Shown: piece by piece, positions 40,068 to 49,535 of the stretch
Position numbering within the stretch: the stretch's first letter is position 1
Layout: each line of letters begins with the position of its first letter
Assembly: GCF_000725885.1 (NCBI RefSeq)
Contig: NZ_JODR01000017.1
Span: 181,716 to 245,715 of the forward strand
Direction of reading: 5' to 3'
Origin: Streptomyces albus subsp. albus
GTDB taxonomy: Bacteria; Actinomycetota; Actinomycetes; Streptomycetales; Streptomycetaceae
DNA: 64,000 nt
Notes under the pieces: generated by a model
What the model was told of the DNA's origin: nothing
Seen by the model: the letters and a program-made list of their open reading frames with translations, nothing else
The model's database searches: none
Made by a program: the position numbers and the translations under genes

Positions 40068-40766
40068 CTACGGCCGGGCTATCCGCTCCGCCACTTCGAC
40101 GGCCTCGGCGAGGCTGTCCACCACGGGCACCCCGGCCTCTTCCAGGCTGGCCCGGCTGTGCGACCCGCCGGTGAACAGCACCGCCCGCGCCCCCACATGC
40201 GCGGCGGCCACAGCATCGTCCACCGCGTCCCCGATGACCACCGTCCGGCCCGGCGACACGGCGTGCGCGGCAGCCAGCTCCCTCAAGTGCCGCTCCATCT
40301 GCCCTGCCTTGCCGCCGCGACCGCCCCCGGTCGGCCCGGTGGCCCCGTCGACGCGGACGAAGCGCTCAGCGATGCCATGTGTCCGCAGCAGGGGCAACAG
40401 CCGGTCGTGCGGCGCCAGCGAGCACAGCGACTGCGTGTGCCCCGCGGCCTGCCGGGCGGCCAGCATCTCGGCTGCGCCCTCCTCCAGCGGCACACCCTCG
40501 GCAGCCCGCCAGTAATGCCGGTGGAAGGTCTCGTCCATGACCGCCCACTCCTCGGCGGTCGGGGCACGTCCGAGCAGCCGTTCGTAGAAGCGCGGCACCG
40601 GCACGCAGTACAGCTCCCGGTATCTCTCCAGCGTTATCGTCGGGAGCCCCAGCTCGTCGAAGGCCGCGTTGGTCGCTTCGACGACCGCCCCGATGTCGCA
40701 GAGCAGAGTCCCATTCCAATCCCACACGATGTGTACGGACAGTCCGTCCCCGGTCACCTGAGCCAT
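40068..40766 (-). CDS. HAD-superfamily hydrolase
   Basis: A 232-aa haloacid-dehalogenase-like phosphatase of the PGP/beta-phosphoglucomutase shape. Motif I is VWDWNGTLL (Asp16), with Asn at the second position where most phosphatases have Asp. This DWNGT form recurs in a Streptomyces subgroup but may reduce or alter phosphatase activity. The helical cap follows, and motif IV is VVIGDAVDDAVAA. The ATG at 40766 has only a weak ribosome-binding site. Substrate unknown. Downstream and upstream neighbours give no pathway hint. Confidence 0.85.
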   Translation of the reverse strand: MAQVTGDGLSVHIVWDWNGTLLCDIGAVVEATNAAFDELGLPTITLERYRELYCVPVPRFYERLLGRAPTAEEWAVMDETFHRHYWRAAEGVPLEEGAAEMLAARQAAGHTQSLCSLAPHDRLLPLLRTHGIAERFVRVDGATGPTGGGRGGKAGQMERHLRELAAAHAVSPGRTVVIGDAVDDAVAAAHVGARAVLFTGGSHSRASLEEAGVPVVDSLAEAVEVAERIARP

Positions 40767-40860
40767 GTGCTGGACCGTACGTGCAGGGGCTGACAGTCCG
40801 GTACCGGTTTCTGCCCTGCGGGACCGTGGGGGAATTCGCGTCCGGTTGCCACCGGTGGGA

Positions 40861-41528
40861 CGGGGTGAGACGCAGCAGTGGCCGAAACCGTTGGGAGTCC
40901 GTGCCGACCAGCCCCGGCCAGGGAGGCGCCTGTCGCCACCGAGCGTTGGTCTCCAGCCCGGCCGACCGGTTCTCGACGGCTCGGCGGTGAGCGTCGGCGG
41001 AGGCCCACAGCGCACAGTCGAACACTTGGGATCCGTCGGCGCTCACGGAGAAGTGGGCCGAAAGCAGTCCGTCAGCCGGCGGCACCCCGGCGCCGCTCCC
41101 GGACACCGCATCCACAGTCGGTCCGCCCGCGCAGCGTCCGGGCTGTCGAACCTCCGGCTGGCCAGCACCACGCATGCTGCCTCAGCCGCCGGTCCGTGGA
41201 CGGGCGTACCGCACCGCAGGACGCCCGAGGCAACGCCGACTCGCTCGATCCCGGGAACGGCGGCGTCCACTTCCTGTTTCCACGTCAGGTCCTGTGGCGG
41301 AACATCCTCCAAGTCGTCCACCTCGGAGAAGTGCAGCATCGTGGTGCCGTCGTCGGCGGCCAGAACGGTACGCACGCAGGCCGATGCCCGGCCAGGGCCT
41401 GCGCCGCCAGGCACCGGCGATCGCCTGTGCGAGGCATGCCGGCGCTCCGGCCCACCCACGTCCCAGGTGCCGAACAGCGCCGCCGCCGTGGAGACCGGAC
41501 CGAGTACGGATTCGGCACCAGCCTTCAC
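40861..41528 (-). pseudogene. Frameshifted antibiotic-biosynthesis-monooxygenase (ABM)-like gene
   Basis: Parts of one two-domain ABM-type protein are spread over different minus-strand frames. TWDVGGPERR opens the first, and a piece in another frame (QAIAGAWRRRPWPGIGLR) continues it. The first frame then resumes with LAADDGTTMLHFSEVDD and EVDAAVPGIERVGV, followed by VVLASRRFDSPD. The second domain (ADGLLSAHFSVSADGS, ALWASADAHRRAVE, PPWPGLVGT) is in a further frame from about 41110 down, and no stop occurs at the expected end. At least two or three frameshifts are needed to explain this, so it is a decayed gene unless the sequence has errors here. Confidence 0.72.
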
Positions 41529-41920
41529 CAGCGGCCTCCTGCCGTTGCACAGCTACGCGAGTGGTCCTTCCCCCATAGTCCGTTTGCGGGGCACGTTCCA
41601 CACCGGCCGCAGGACCTACGCCGGGCGGTCAGGCCGGCCACTCTCCGGCGGACCAGCGGCCGGGGCGTCCGACGTGCCGGGGAGCACACACCGGGCCCGC
41701 CTGCTGCCGCCCCGCTTCCCGTCCGCACCCGGCATCCCCTGCCCCTTCCCCCGCCCCCTGCCCAGGGCCATGCCGCCGATGCCCAGGGCCATGCGTCGAC
41801 GGTACGGAAGGGCACCGACAGCGCGGCAGCGCGCTCCTCCGCCGCGGCGGTCCGGCCCGTGGTGGTCCTCCGGGAGGGGGCGGCCGACGACCGTGCCGGG
41901 TCGGGCGGCGACGCCCCGGG
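41529..41920. other. Intergenic region, no gene seen
   Basis: 392 bp between the ABM relic and the DUF6912 gene. It contains a near repeat of gcccagggccatgc around 41760-41793 and short GC-rich palindromes. Open frames here have no recognisable features and atypical composition, and are taken as non-coding. Confidence 0.5.
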
Positions 41921-42421
41921 TCAGCCGATCAGGGCCGGAATCTCCTGGGTGGCGAACCACAGCAGTTCGTGGTCGCCGGCGCCGTCCACGACGGCCTGCG
42001 CCTTCTCGTCCCCCTGCGCGGCGGCCGTGAGCGCCCCGATCGCCGCCGTCACGTCCTCGACAGCGTCCTCCGCGTCCAGATGGACGGCCGCGGCCTTCGT
42101 CAGCGGCACCGGGGCGGTCACCCGTACCCGGCCCACGGGGTCCTCCGCGTCACCGTCCGCCGACTGCACCGTGGCGTCCGGCGCCTCCGCGACGACCACC
42201 ACGCGACGCCGGGTCGCCTCGTAGTCCTCGGCCAGCCGCCAGAGCGAGGCCGCGGCGGCCTGCCCCAGCGCCGCGTACTCCAGTTCCTCGCCGTCCTCGG
42301 AGTCCCACCACGTCCGCAGCCCTTCGGTGACCGCGTAGGCCTCGAAGGGAGCCGGTCCCAGTTCACCCGCGCCGTGGGCCTGGCTCAGTGCGGGCAGGGT
42401 CAGAGGGACATAGACACGCAT
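41921..42421 (-). CDS. DUF6912 family conserved actinobacterial protein
   Basis: A 166-aa soluble protein beginning MRVYVPLTLPAL, with EAYAVTEGLRTWWDSEDGEE and YEATRRRVVVVAEAPD, and ending HELLWFATQEIPALIG. These blocks are typical of a small actinobacterial family without an assigned role, usually found near secA. Here it lies about 2 kb from secA, separated by the DUF6459 gene. A TATGCT element at 42463-42468 (minus strand) upstream could be its -10. Confidence 0.82.
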   Translation of the reverse strand: MRVYVPLTLPALSQAHGAGELGPAPFEAYAVTEGLRTWWDSEDGEELEYAALGQAAAASLWRLAEDYEATRRRVVVVAEAPDATVQSADGDAEDPVGRVRVTAPVPLTKAAAVHLDAEDAVEDVTAAIGALTAAAQGDEKAQAVVDGAGDHELLWFATQEIPALIG

Positions 42422-42735
42422 GGCTGCCGCTTTCGTGTATCGCCGGGACCGTTCCGCCCGTCAGCATACGGCCGCCCCGCGCCGCCCGCCCGGTCGAGCA
42501 CGCGTACAAACCCGCAGGTAGAAACGGCGCGGCGGCAACATCGGTTCATCGCACCATCCTGACAGGTGAACTTCGCCGGGCCCCGCACGCTGTCCGGGCA
42601 TCGTTGCCGCGCAGGTCATGCCGCCGCTAGAACCGTTGCCGCAAGCCGGTTACCGCTCGGTACGGATCAATCCGTCGGAGCCCGACCGGCAGCGCACCCG
42701 CGTTCGCGTACACGTCCATGTCCACGGGGGGACCC
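42422..42735. other. Divergent intergenic region, DUF6912 / DUF6459
   Basis: 314 bp expected to hold both promoters. The minus strand has TATGCT at 42463-42468. On the plus strand ttgccg and tacgga near 42645-42665 are a loosely spaced candidate pair. No ORF is supported. Confidence 0.4.
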
Positions 42736-44049
42736 ATGACCACACCCGAACCCGCGCCCGCACCCACGCACACAGGCGCCACATCCGCGCCCTGTTCCGG
42801 ACCCGTGCGCACTGGTGAGCGCCCCACAGGAGCCGCAGCCCTTCAAGCGGACCCCAACGGGCACCCAGACCACACCAGGTGCACACCTCACACCGGCCCC
42901 GCAGACCTGTCCGCCGCACCCAACCCCACTGGGCCCGCACGCCCGTCCAACACACCCGGCCGTACCGGGCCCGCACGCCCGCCCCACACACCCAGCCCTA
43001 CCGGGCCCGCACACCCGCCCCACACACCCGACCCCACCGGACACACGGGCCCAACCAACACGCCCAACTTCACCAGGCCCGCATACCCGTCCAACACACC
43101 CAGCCGTACCGGGCCCGCACGCCCGTCCAACACACCCGACCCCACCGGGCCCGCACACCCGCCCCACACACCCAGCCCCACCGGGCCCGCACGCCCGTCC
43201 AACACACCCAGCCCCACTGGGCCCGCACGCCCGTCCAACACACCCGACCCCACCGGGCCCGCAGGCCCGACAGACACACCCGACCCCACCGGGCCCGCAG
43301 GCCCGACAGACACACCTGGCCCCACGGCCGACTCGGTCCCGCAGCAGCCGGCCCACGCTGAGCTTCCCGGCCGTTCGCCATCGCCCGCCCACAAGAGCGC
43401 CGGCACCGTTTCCGCACCACCGCCCGCCCGCACCCGCGAGGCGACACCCGGTGCGGCATCCGTACCCGGCCCGCGTACCGCCCCGGAGGACACCTTCGGC
43501 ACCGATCCCCTGACCACCCGCCAACCGTCCACGGCCTCGCCCACGGCAGCCGCCGAGGGCCCGCGCGCGACGCCCGCTCCGGGCGTACCCGCCGCCCGGC
43601 CGGCGTCCGCACGCGGGTCGCGCCGGAGGGTGCCGCGTGCGGCGCCCTCCCGGCCGCCGGGCCGGCGGGACAGCCGCCGCCCCGCCGATTCCGCACTGCG
43701 GGCTGCCGCACATCGGGCCCGCGACCATCAGCCCCCGTACTGGTTCGCCCGCCGCATGCTGCTCGTCCTCAGCGGACAGTGTTCCGTGCACACTCTTGTG
43801 GGGTACATCGCCGGCCCGGCCTTCGACCGTCTCACCGCGCTCGCCCCCACCGCACCGTTCCGCCCCTGCGGCACCGACCGCACCACACCTGCCGTGCTCG
43901 AAGCACGCGGCACCAAACCGTGTCCCGGCGTCATCGAGGCGTTCGCCCGCATCGCGACCGGTTCCCGCCAGCGCGCCATGGCGTTCCGTCTGGAGCGCCG
44001 GAACAACCGCTGGATCTGCACAGCCGTCGAGTTGGACACCGACCGGTGA
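42736..44049 (+). CDS. DUF6459 (Rv3235-like) protein with long proline-rich repeat domain
   Basis: A 437-aa protein. The C-terminal ~110 residues match the actinobacterial Rv3235-type family (DUF6459): ARRMLLVLSGQCSVHTLVGYI, RPCGTDRTTPAVLEARGTKP and QRAMAFRLERRNNRWICTAVEL. The N-terminal ~320 residues are Pro/Thr-rich and contain eleven 12-residue repeats (GPARPSNTPSPT type, 42931-43326), then Arg/Pro-rich sequence. The family has no known function but travels with secA. The ATG at 42736 has a GGGGGG site 4 nt upstream; the ATG at 42718 has none. Two hairpins separate it from the convergent secA gene. Confidence 0.82.
   Translation: MTTPEPAPAPTHTGATSAPCSGPVRTGERPTGAAALQADPNGHPDHTRCTPHTGPADLSAAPNPTGPARPSNTPGRTGPARPPHTPSPTGPAHPPHTPDPTGHTGPTNTPNFTRPAYPSNTPSRTGPARPSNTPDPTGPAHPPHTPSPTGPARPSNTPSPTGPARPSNTPDPTGPAGPTDTPDPTGPAGPTDTPGPTADSVPQQPAHAELPGRSPSPAHKSAGTVSAPPPARTREATPGAASVPGPRTAPEDTFGTDPLTTRQPSTASPTAAAEGPRATPAPGVPAARPASARGSRRRVPRAAPSRPPGRRDSRRPADSALRAAAHRARDHQPPYWFARRMLLVLSGQCSVHTLVGYIAGPAFDRLTALAPTAPFRPCGTDRTTPAVLEARGTKPCPGVIEAFARIATGSRQRAMAFRLERRNNRWICTAVELDTDR
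42931..43326. repeat. 36-bp coding minisatellite, 11 copies
   Basis: Eleven contiguous 36-bp units encode 12-mers such as GPARPSNTPSPT, GPAHPPHTPDPT and GPAGPTDTPDPT. Units differ mainly at a few fixed positions, and higher-order order is visible (ARPSNTPD-AHPPHTPS pairs). No stop codon occurs in the array in several forward and reverse frames, which creates large spurious ORFs. Confidence 0.95.
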
Positions 44050-44053
44050 ACCC

Positions 44054-44108
44054 GGCCCCCGGTGCCGGCCCGTCCGGAGACAACCGACCCAGGCCGGCAC
44101 CGGGGGCC
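44054..44108 (+). terminator. 17-bp perfect hairpin after the DUF6459 gene
   Basis: Arms 44054-44070 and 44092-44108 pair perfectly over 17 bp with a 21-nt loop, starting 5 bp after the stop codon. Confidence 0.75.
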
Positions 44109-44463
44109 TGAACGGGGGCTGCGAGGCGCTGCACGACCCCACGAGAGGCCGGAGCCGGGGTGCGCAGCCCTCGCAGCCTCCCCAGGGCCCCTCCCGGCCT
44201 CCCTGCCCCGGGGAGGCCGGAGAGACGGCAGCCACAGCCACAAGCACGGGCACGGGCACGGGCACAGCAGAGCCGCAGCCCAGCTACAGGCGGCCCAGCT
44301 ACAGCCCCAGGTCACACCTCCGACGCAGGCACAGCCCAGGCCCAGCTACACCCGCGCCCACGCCCACACCCACAACCGCACCCGCAACCGCAACCGCCTC
44401 CACAGCCCCAGCAACGGACAAAGGCCCGGCCTCAGCGCGCCTGCCCCACCGGACGCCGACAGC
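44109..44463. other. Low-complexity convergent intergenic region
   Basis: 355 bp with a further 10-bp hairpin (arms 44194-44203 and 44211-44220), a cgggca hexamer repeat near 44247-44265, and C/A-rich hexamer-like repeats (acccgc, cacccaca) around 44340-44410. No gene is supported. Confidence 0.6.
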
Positions 44464-44500
44464 CGAGGGGCCGGGCACCGAAGTGGTGCCCGGCCCCTCG
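44464..44500 (-). terminator. 16-bp perfect hairpin after secA
   Basis: Arms 44464-44479 and 44485-44500 form a perfect 16-bp stem with a 5-nt loop, 49 bp beyond the secA stop on the minus strand. Confidence 0.8.
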
Positions 44501-44548
44501 CGGACGGCCGGCTCGGCGGGGAACGTCGGACGTACCCCGCCGAGGGCG

Positions 44549-47398
44549 TCACTTGCGCTTCTTGCGCCCCTTCTGTGCCTTGCGGCGCTCCGCCCGCGTC
44601 ATCCCGTCGGCCTGCGAACGGATGGGACCGGTCTCGGTGCCGTCCGTACCGGCGCCGGCGTCGAGGTCGCCCTCGACGACACCGCCCTCCGCGGTGGGCG
44701 CGGAGAAGTGCAGCCGGTCGGGCCGCTGCGGCTGTTCCAGGCCCTTGGCACGGATCGCGGGGGCCGGCCCGGCGCCCGCCCCGGCCGGCACGGCGTCGCG
44801 CGGCTCGCCGTCCTTCTCCAGGGACGGCGCGGGCACGGCGTCCTCGACGGGGACCTCCTCGACCTGCTGCTCGACCTGCACCTCCAGGTTGAACAGATAG
44901 CCGACGGACTCCTCCTTGATGCCGTCCATCATGGCCTGGAACATGTCGTAGCCCTCCCGCTGGTACTCGACCAGCGGGTCCTTCTGGGCCATGGCACGCA
45001 GGCCGATGCCTTCCTGGAGGTAGTCCATCTCGTAGAGGTGCTCGCGCCACTTGCGGTCGAGCACCGAGAGGACGACGCGCCGCTCCAGCTCACGCATGAT
45101 CTCGGAGCCGAGCTCCTTCTCACGCTTGTCGTACTGCTCGTGGATGTCGTCCTTGATGGACTCGATGATGAAGTCGGCGGTGATGCCCTCGCGGTCGCCT
45201 GCGGCCTCCTCCAGCTCCTCGACGGTGACCTGCACCGGGTAGAGCTGCTTGAACGCGCTCCACAGCCGGTCGAGGTCCCACTCCTCGGCGAAGCCCTCGA
45301 CGGTCTCGGCCTGGACGTACGCCTCGATGGTGTCGTCCATGAAGTGCCGCACCTGCTCGTGCAGGTCCTCGCCCTCCAGGACGCGGCGGCGCTCGCCGTA
45401 GATGACCTCGCGCTGCCGGTTGAGCACCTCGTCGTACTTGAGGACGTTCTTGCGGATCTCGAAGTTCTGCTGCTCGACCTGCGACTGGGCGGAGGCGATC
45501 GCGCGGGTGACCATCTTGTTCTCGATGGGCACGTCGTCCGGCACGTTGGCCATGGACATCACACGCTCGACCATCTGGGCCTTGAAGAGCCGCATCAGGT
45601 CGTCGCCCAGCGACAGGTAGAAGCGCGACTCGCCCGGGTCGCCCTGACGGCCGGAACGGCCGCGCAGCTGGTTGTCGATACGGCGCGACTCGTGCCGCTC
45701 GGTGCCCAGCACGTACAGGCCGCCGAGTTCCTTGACCTCGTCGACGGCCGCCTTGACGGCCTTCTCGGCCTTCTCCAGCGCGGCCGGCAGCGCGGCGGCC
45801 CACTCCTCCGGGTGCTCGTTCGGGTCGAGGCCGCGCTCGCGCAGCTCGTTCTCCGCCATGCCCTCGGCATTGCCGCCGAGCTTGATGTCGGTACCGCGGC
45901 CGGCCATGTTCGTCGCGACGGTGACGGCTCCCTTGCGGCCCGCCTCGGCCACGATCAGCGCCTCGCGCTCGTGGTTCTTGGCGTTGAGCACCTGGTGGGG
46001 CACGCCGCGCTTGGTGAGCTGCTTGGACAGGTACTCGGACTTCTCGACCGAGGTGGTGCCCACGAGGATCGGCTGGCCCGTCTCGTGCTTCTCGCAGATG
46101 TCGTCGACGACCGCGTCGAACTTGGCGACCTCGGTGCGGTAGATCAGGTCGGCCTGGTCCTTGCGGGCCACGGGGCGGTGCGTGGGGATGGGCACGACGC
46201 CGAGCTTGTAGATCTGGTGGAACTCGGCGGCCTCGGTCATGGCCGTACCGGTCATGCCGGAGAGCTTGTTGTACAGGCGGAAGAAGTTCTGGAGGGTGAT
46301 CGTGGCGAGCGTCTGGTTCTCGTCCTTGATCTCCACGCCTTCCTTGGCCTCGATGGCCTGGTGCATGCCCTCGTTGTAGCGGCGGCCGGCGAGGATGCGG
46401 CCCGTGTGCTCGTCGACGATCATGACTTCGCCGTCCATGACGACGTAGTCCTTGTCCTTCTTGTAGAGCTCTTTGGCCTTGATCGCGTTGTTGAGGTAGC
46501 CGACGAGGGGGGTGTTGACCGACTCGTAGAGGTTGTCGATGCCCAGCCAGTCCTCGACCTTGCTGACGCCGGACTCGTGGATGCCCACGGTGCGCTTCTT
46601 CTCGTCGACCTCGTAGTCACCCGTCTCGGGCTTCTGCGTACGCGGGTCGCCGGGCTCGCCCTTCTCCAGGCGCTTGACGAGCTTCGCGAAGTCGCTGTAC
46701 CACTTCGTGGCCTGGTCGGCGGGGCCGGAGATGATCAGCGGCGTACGGGCCTCGTCGATGAGGATGGAGTCGACCTCGTCGACGATGGCGAAGTTGTGGC
46801 CCCGCTGCACCAGTTCGTCCTTCGACCACGCCATGTTGTCGCGCAGGTAGTCGAATCCGAACTCGTTGTTCGTGCCGTAGGTGATGTCGCAGGCGTACTG
46901 CTCGCGGCGCTGCGCGGGCGTCATGTTGGCGACAATGCAGCCGACGGTCAGCCCGAGGAAGCGGTGCACCCGGCCCATCCACTCGGAGTCGCGCTGCGCC
47001 AGATAGTCGTTGACCGTGACGATGTGCACACCGTCGCCCGACAGGGCGTTCAGATAGGCCGGGAGCGTACCGACCAGCGTCTTGCCCTCACCGGTCTTCA
47101 TCTCGGCGACATACCCGAGGTGCAGCGCAGCGCCACCCATCAGCTGCACGTCGTAGTGTCGCTCGCCCAGTACGCGTTTGGCCGCCTCGCGGACGGTCGC
47201 GAACGCCTCCGGCATCAGGTCGTCCAGGCTCTCGCCGTCGGCGTACCGCTCCTTGTACTCGTCCGTGAGCGCGCGCAGCTCGGCGTCCGACAGGTCGACG
47301 AAGTCCTCTTCGATGGAATTCACCTGCCGCGCGATGCGGTCCAGCTTGCGCAGGATCTTCCCTTCACCTGCGCGCATGAGCTTGCCGAAGACGGACAC
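44549..47398 (-). CDS. secA: Preprotein translocase ATPase SecA
   Basis: A 949-aa motor of the Sec pathway, driving unfolded preproteins through SecYEG. Walker A is KTGEGKT (101-107), the DEAD-box equivalent is [13 protein letters not shown], and [38 protein letters not shown] (motifs V-VI region) and [14 protein letters not shown] follow in order. The C-terminus is a basic tail ([10 protein letters not shown]) and lacks the CxC zinc finger that binds SecB, as is normal for actinobacterial SecA1. The GTG start (47396-47398) has AAGGAG 9 nt upstream. It is monocistronic between convergent and divergent neighbours, with a strong hairpin after it. Essential housekeeping gene. Confidence 0.98.
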   Translation of the reverse strand: MSVFGKLMRAGEGKILRKLDRIARQVNSIEEDFVDLSDAELRALTDEYKERYADGESLDDLMPEAFATVREAAKRVLGERHYDVQLMGGAALHLGYVAEMKTGEGKTLVGTLPAYLNALSGDGVHIVTVNDYLAQRDSEWMGRVHRFLGLTVGCIVANMTPAQRREQYACDITYGTNNEFGFDYLRDNMAWSKDELVQRGHNFAIVDEVDSILIDEARTPLIISGPADQATKWYSDFAKLVKRLEKGEPGDPRTQKPETGDYEVDEKKRTVGIHESGVSKVEDWLGIDNLYESVNTPLVGYLNNAIKAKELYKKDKDYVVMDGEVMIVDEHTGRILAGRRYNEGMHQAIEAKEGVEIKDENQTLATITLQNFFRLYNKLSGMTGTAMTEAAEFHQIYKLGVVPIPTHRPVARKDQADLIYRTEVAKFDAVVDDICEKHETGQPILVGTTSVEKSEYLSKQLTKRGVPHQVLNAKNHEREALIVAEAGRKGAVTVATNMAGRGTDIKLGGNAEGMAENELRERGLDPNEHPEEWAAALPAALEKAEKAVKAAVDEVKELGGLYVLGTERHESRRIDNQLRGRSGRQGDPGESRFYLSLGDDLMRLFKAQMVERVMSMANVPDDVPIENKMVTRAIASAQSQVEQQNFEIRKNVLKYDEVLNRQREVIYGERRRVLEGEDLHEQVRHFMDDTIEAYVQAETVEGFAEEWDLDRLWSAFKQLYPVQVTVEELEEAAGDREGITADFIIESIKDDIHEQYDKREKELGSEIMRELERRVVLSVLDRKWREHLYEMDYLQEGIGLRAMAQKDPLVEYQREGYDMFQAMMDGIKEESVGYLFNLEVQVEQQVEEVPVEDAVPAPSLEKDGEPRDAVPAGAGAGPAPAIRAKGLEQPQRPDRLHFSAPTAEGGVVEGDLDAGAGTDGTETGPIRSQADGMTRAERRKAQKGRKKRK

Positions 47399-47509
47399 TT
47401 AGGGTGGCTCCTTGCCGGTCGGGCCTGGCACGGTCTGCACGGTCAGTGCGGATGTTCGGTGCGGATCCGCGAGGTCCTCTCCTTGCCGAGGGCCTGTACC
47501 GCACCGGCC

Positions 47510-47515
47510 ATCGTA
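47510..47515 (-). promoter_or_regulatory. Candidate secA -10 element
   Basis: TACGAT on the minus strand, 112 bp upstream of the secA start, matches the HrdB-type -10. No -35 at good spacing is evident. The 197-bp region 47399-47595 must also contain the promoter of the divergent GNAT gene. Confidence 0.35.
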
Positions 47516-47595
47516 TGCGAGGGACGACTGCCCCTGTACCCCCAACGTGCCGGAGCGCCAGAAGGTGCCGCGGCGCCGGACGGCACAATCCGACT

Positions 47596-48183
47596 ATGGA
47601 ACCCATCACACTGCGCACCGACCGGCTGCTGCTGCGACCGTTCGCGGCACAGGACGTGGCCGCGGTCGCCGCCGCGTGCGACGACCCGGACATCCAGCGC
47701 TTCGTGCCCGTCCCGGAACCGTACACCCTCCAGGACGCCGAGGAGTTCGTGCACGTCACCAGCCCGGCCGGCTGGCGCGACGACACCGCGTACAACTTCG
47801 GCGTCTTCACACACGGAGGCGAACTGGTGGGCTCCATGGGGCTGACCCGCCTCGCCCACCTGCGCACCGCCGAGCGCCAGGCGGAACTGGGCTTCTGGAC
47901 GGCCCGCGGCCGGCGCCGCAAGGGCTACACGGCCGAGGCCGGCCGGGCGGTCGCCGACTGGGCGTTCACCTCGCTGGGCGTGGAGCGGCTGGAGTGGGTC
48001 GCCCAGGTCGAGAACGCCGGGTCACGCGCCGTGGCACTGCGGATCGGCTTCGTGGAGGAGGGCATCCAGCGGGCACGGATCGTGCACAGGGGCACACGCC
48101 GCGACGCCCGGGTCGCCGCCCTGCTGCCCTCCGACTGGGGGCGCCGGCTGGAGACGCCGTACCTGCCCTCTCCCACCGTCTGA
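47596..48183 (+). CDS. GNAT-family N-acetyltransferase (RimJ/RimL type)
   Basis: A 195-aa acetyltransferase. TLRTDRLLLRPFAAQD is the RimJ/RimL-subtype opening, AELGFWTARGRRRKGYTAEA is the acetyl-CoA pyrophosphate loop (R/Q-x-x-G-x-G/A, here RRRKGYTAEA), and VENAGSRAVALRIGFVEEG is the C-terminal motif. The substrate may be a protein N-terminus or a small amine; sequence does not decide. The start is the ATG at 47596, where homology begins. It diverges from secA. Confidence 0.88.
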   Translation: MEPITLRTDRLLLRPFAAQDVAAVAAACDDPDIQRFVPVPEPYTLQDAEEFVHVTSPAGWRDDTAYNFGVFTHGGELVGSMGLTRLAHLRTAERQAELGFWTARGRRRKGYTAEAGRAVADWAFTSLGVERLEWVAQVENAGSRAVALRIGFVEEGIQRARIVHRGTRRDARVAALLPSDWGRRLETPYLPSPTV

Positions 48184-48238
48184 CAGCCGCCGGGCGGACG
48201 GAAATCGGCTGTCGGTGGCCGCACTTATGGTGGGCCGC

Positions 48239-49474
48239 ATGACGACTGGCCTGCCTTCCCCCAGCGGCTCCCCCGTCGGCCCCGCGCCCGCCCCGGCCGC
48301 CGCGCCCGCACCTGTGATCTCCCTCTCCGCCGACGAGGCACGCCGGATCGCACTGCGGGCCCAGGGGCTGCTGGGCGCCCCGGACCGGCGGGCGGGGGTG
48401 CACGGGGTGCTGCGGCACCTGGGGGCCGTACAGCTCGACACCATCTCCGTGCTGGCCCGCTCCCACGAGCTGGTGCCCTACGCACGGCTGGGCGCGGTGG
48501 GCCGGCAGGCCGTGGAAGCGGCGTACTGGACGGGTGCGCACAGTTTCGAGTACTGGTCGCACGCCGCCTGCGTACTGCCCATCGAGGAGTGGCCGCACTT
48601 CGCCTTCCGCCGCCGCGCCTTCCGTGAGCGGGGGCACCGCTGGCACCGGATGAAGGACCGGGAGGGCTCCTGCGCCGCCGTCCGTGACCGGCTCCGTACC
48701 GAGGGCCCGCTGACGACGGCCGGACTGGGCGGTGGCCGCAACGGCGGCGAGTGGTGGGACTGGTCCGAGAGCAAGATCGCGGTGGAGTGGCTACTGGACA
48801 TCGGCGAGGTGGTGGTCACCGAGCGGCGCGGCTGGAAACGGATCTACGACCTGGCCGAGCGCGCCGTCCCCGCCACCCTCTTCCACGACGACCTGTCCGA
48901 CGAGGAGTGCCTGCGCCGCCTGGTCGCCCAGGCGGGCACCGCCCTGGGGGTGGCGACCCGCGCCGACCTGGCCGACTATCACCGCCTCAAGGGCGAGCAG
49001 GTGGACGCCGTGATCACGGACACCGGTCTGGTCCCCGTCGAGGTGCAGGGCTGGCCACGGCGCGCTTGGGCCGACCCCGCGGCGTTGGAGAGCACCCCGC
49101 GCGGTCGGCACCGCACCACGCTGCTCTCCCCCTTCGACTCCCTCGTATGGGACCGGCCCCGCACCGGACGGATCTTCGGCTTCACCCACCGGCTGGAGGC
49201 CTACGTGCCCAAGCCGAAGCGGGTGCACGGGTACTTCGCGATGCCGCTGCTGGCCGGCGGCCGGCTGTGCGGCCGGGTGGATCCGGCCCGCGAGGGCTCG
49301 ACACTGGTGGCTCGCCAGCTGTCCATGGACGGTGCCAGGGCCGTGGAGCCGATGGCCCGCGCACTGCGGGAAGCCGCCGCATGGGTGGGCTGCGACTCGG
49401 TACGGGTGGAGCGCTGCGCCCCCGAGGACCTGCGCGGCCCCCTCGATGCGGAACTCCGCGAGCTGGGGGTCTGA
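48239..49474 (+). CDS. YcaQ/AlkX-type DNA glycosylase (winged-helix, DUF1006)
   Basis: A 411-aa member of the HTH_42/DUF1006 family, which includes E. coli YcaQ, an interstrand-crosslink DNA glycosylase, and Streptomyces AlkZ. The catalytic Q-phi-D motif appears as QLD (65-67) in GAVQLDTISVLARSHELVPY, the YcaQ-like form; AlkZ has Q-phi-Q. LLSPFDSLVWDRPRTGRIFGF and HRLEAYVPKPKRVHGYFAMPLL are strongly conserved C-terminal blocks. Residues 1-~28 are a Pro/Ala-rich tail. The ATG at 48239 is preferred over an upstream GTG at 48215. Role: excision of alkylated or crosslinked bases. Antibiotic producers often carry such enzymes for self-protection. Confidence 0.88.
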   Translation: MTTGLPSPSGSPVGPAPAPAAAPAPVISLSADEARRIALRAQGLLGAPDRRAGVHGVLRHLGAVQLDTISVLARSHELVPYARLGAVGRQAVEAAYWTGAHSFEYWSHAACVLPIEEWPHFAFRRRAFRERGHRWHRMKDREGSCAAVRDRLRTEGPLTTAGLGGGRNGGEWWDWSESKIAVEWLLDIGEVVVTERRGWKRIYDLAERAVPATLFHDDLSDEECLRRLVAQAGTALGVATRADLADYHRLKGEQVDAVITDTGLVPVEVQGWPRRAWADPAALESTPRGRHRTTLLSPFDSLVWDRPRTGRIFGFTHRLEAYVPKPKRVHGYFAMPLLAGGRLCGRVDPAREGSTLVARQLSMDGARAVEPMARALREAAAWVGCDSVRVERCAPEDLRGPLDAELRELGV

Positions 49475-49535
49475 CCGAAGGACCGCAGGGACACGGGGCG
49501 GGGCTGAGCGGACCGGGGGCGCCGGCCGCCTGCCC

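Noticed and set aside
41525..41960. Possible small genes of 96-114 codons on the minus strand
   Set aside because: No ribosome-binding site, no recognisable motif and a composition dominated by Gly/Arg/Pro, as expected from chance frames in GC-rich DNA.
42815..43711. Long open frames on both strands across the 36-bp repeat array
   Set aside because: They are by-products of a stop-free repeat whose unit is a multiple of three. Only the frame that runs into the conserved DUF6459 domain and has a ribosome-binding site is supported.
44109..44463. Hexamer-like C/A-rich stretch as a possible CRISPR or small RNA gene
   Set aside because: The repeats are short, degenerate and without spacers, and no cas genes or promoter-terminator arrangement is visible.
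43637..47845. A 1400-codon plus-strand open frame antisense to secA
   Set aside because: The minus strand has full SecA homology. The plus frame has none and spans two unrelated genes and a terminator region.
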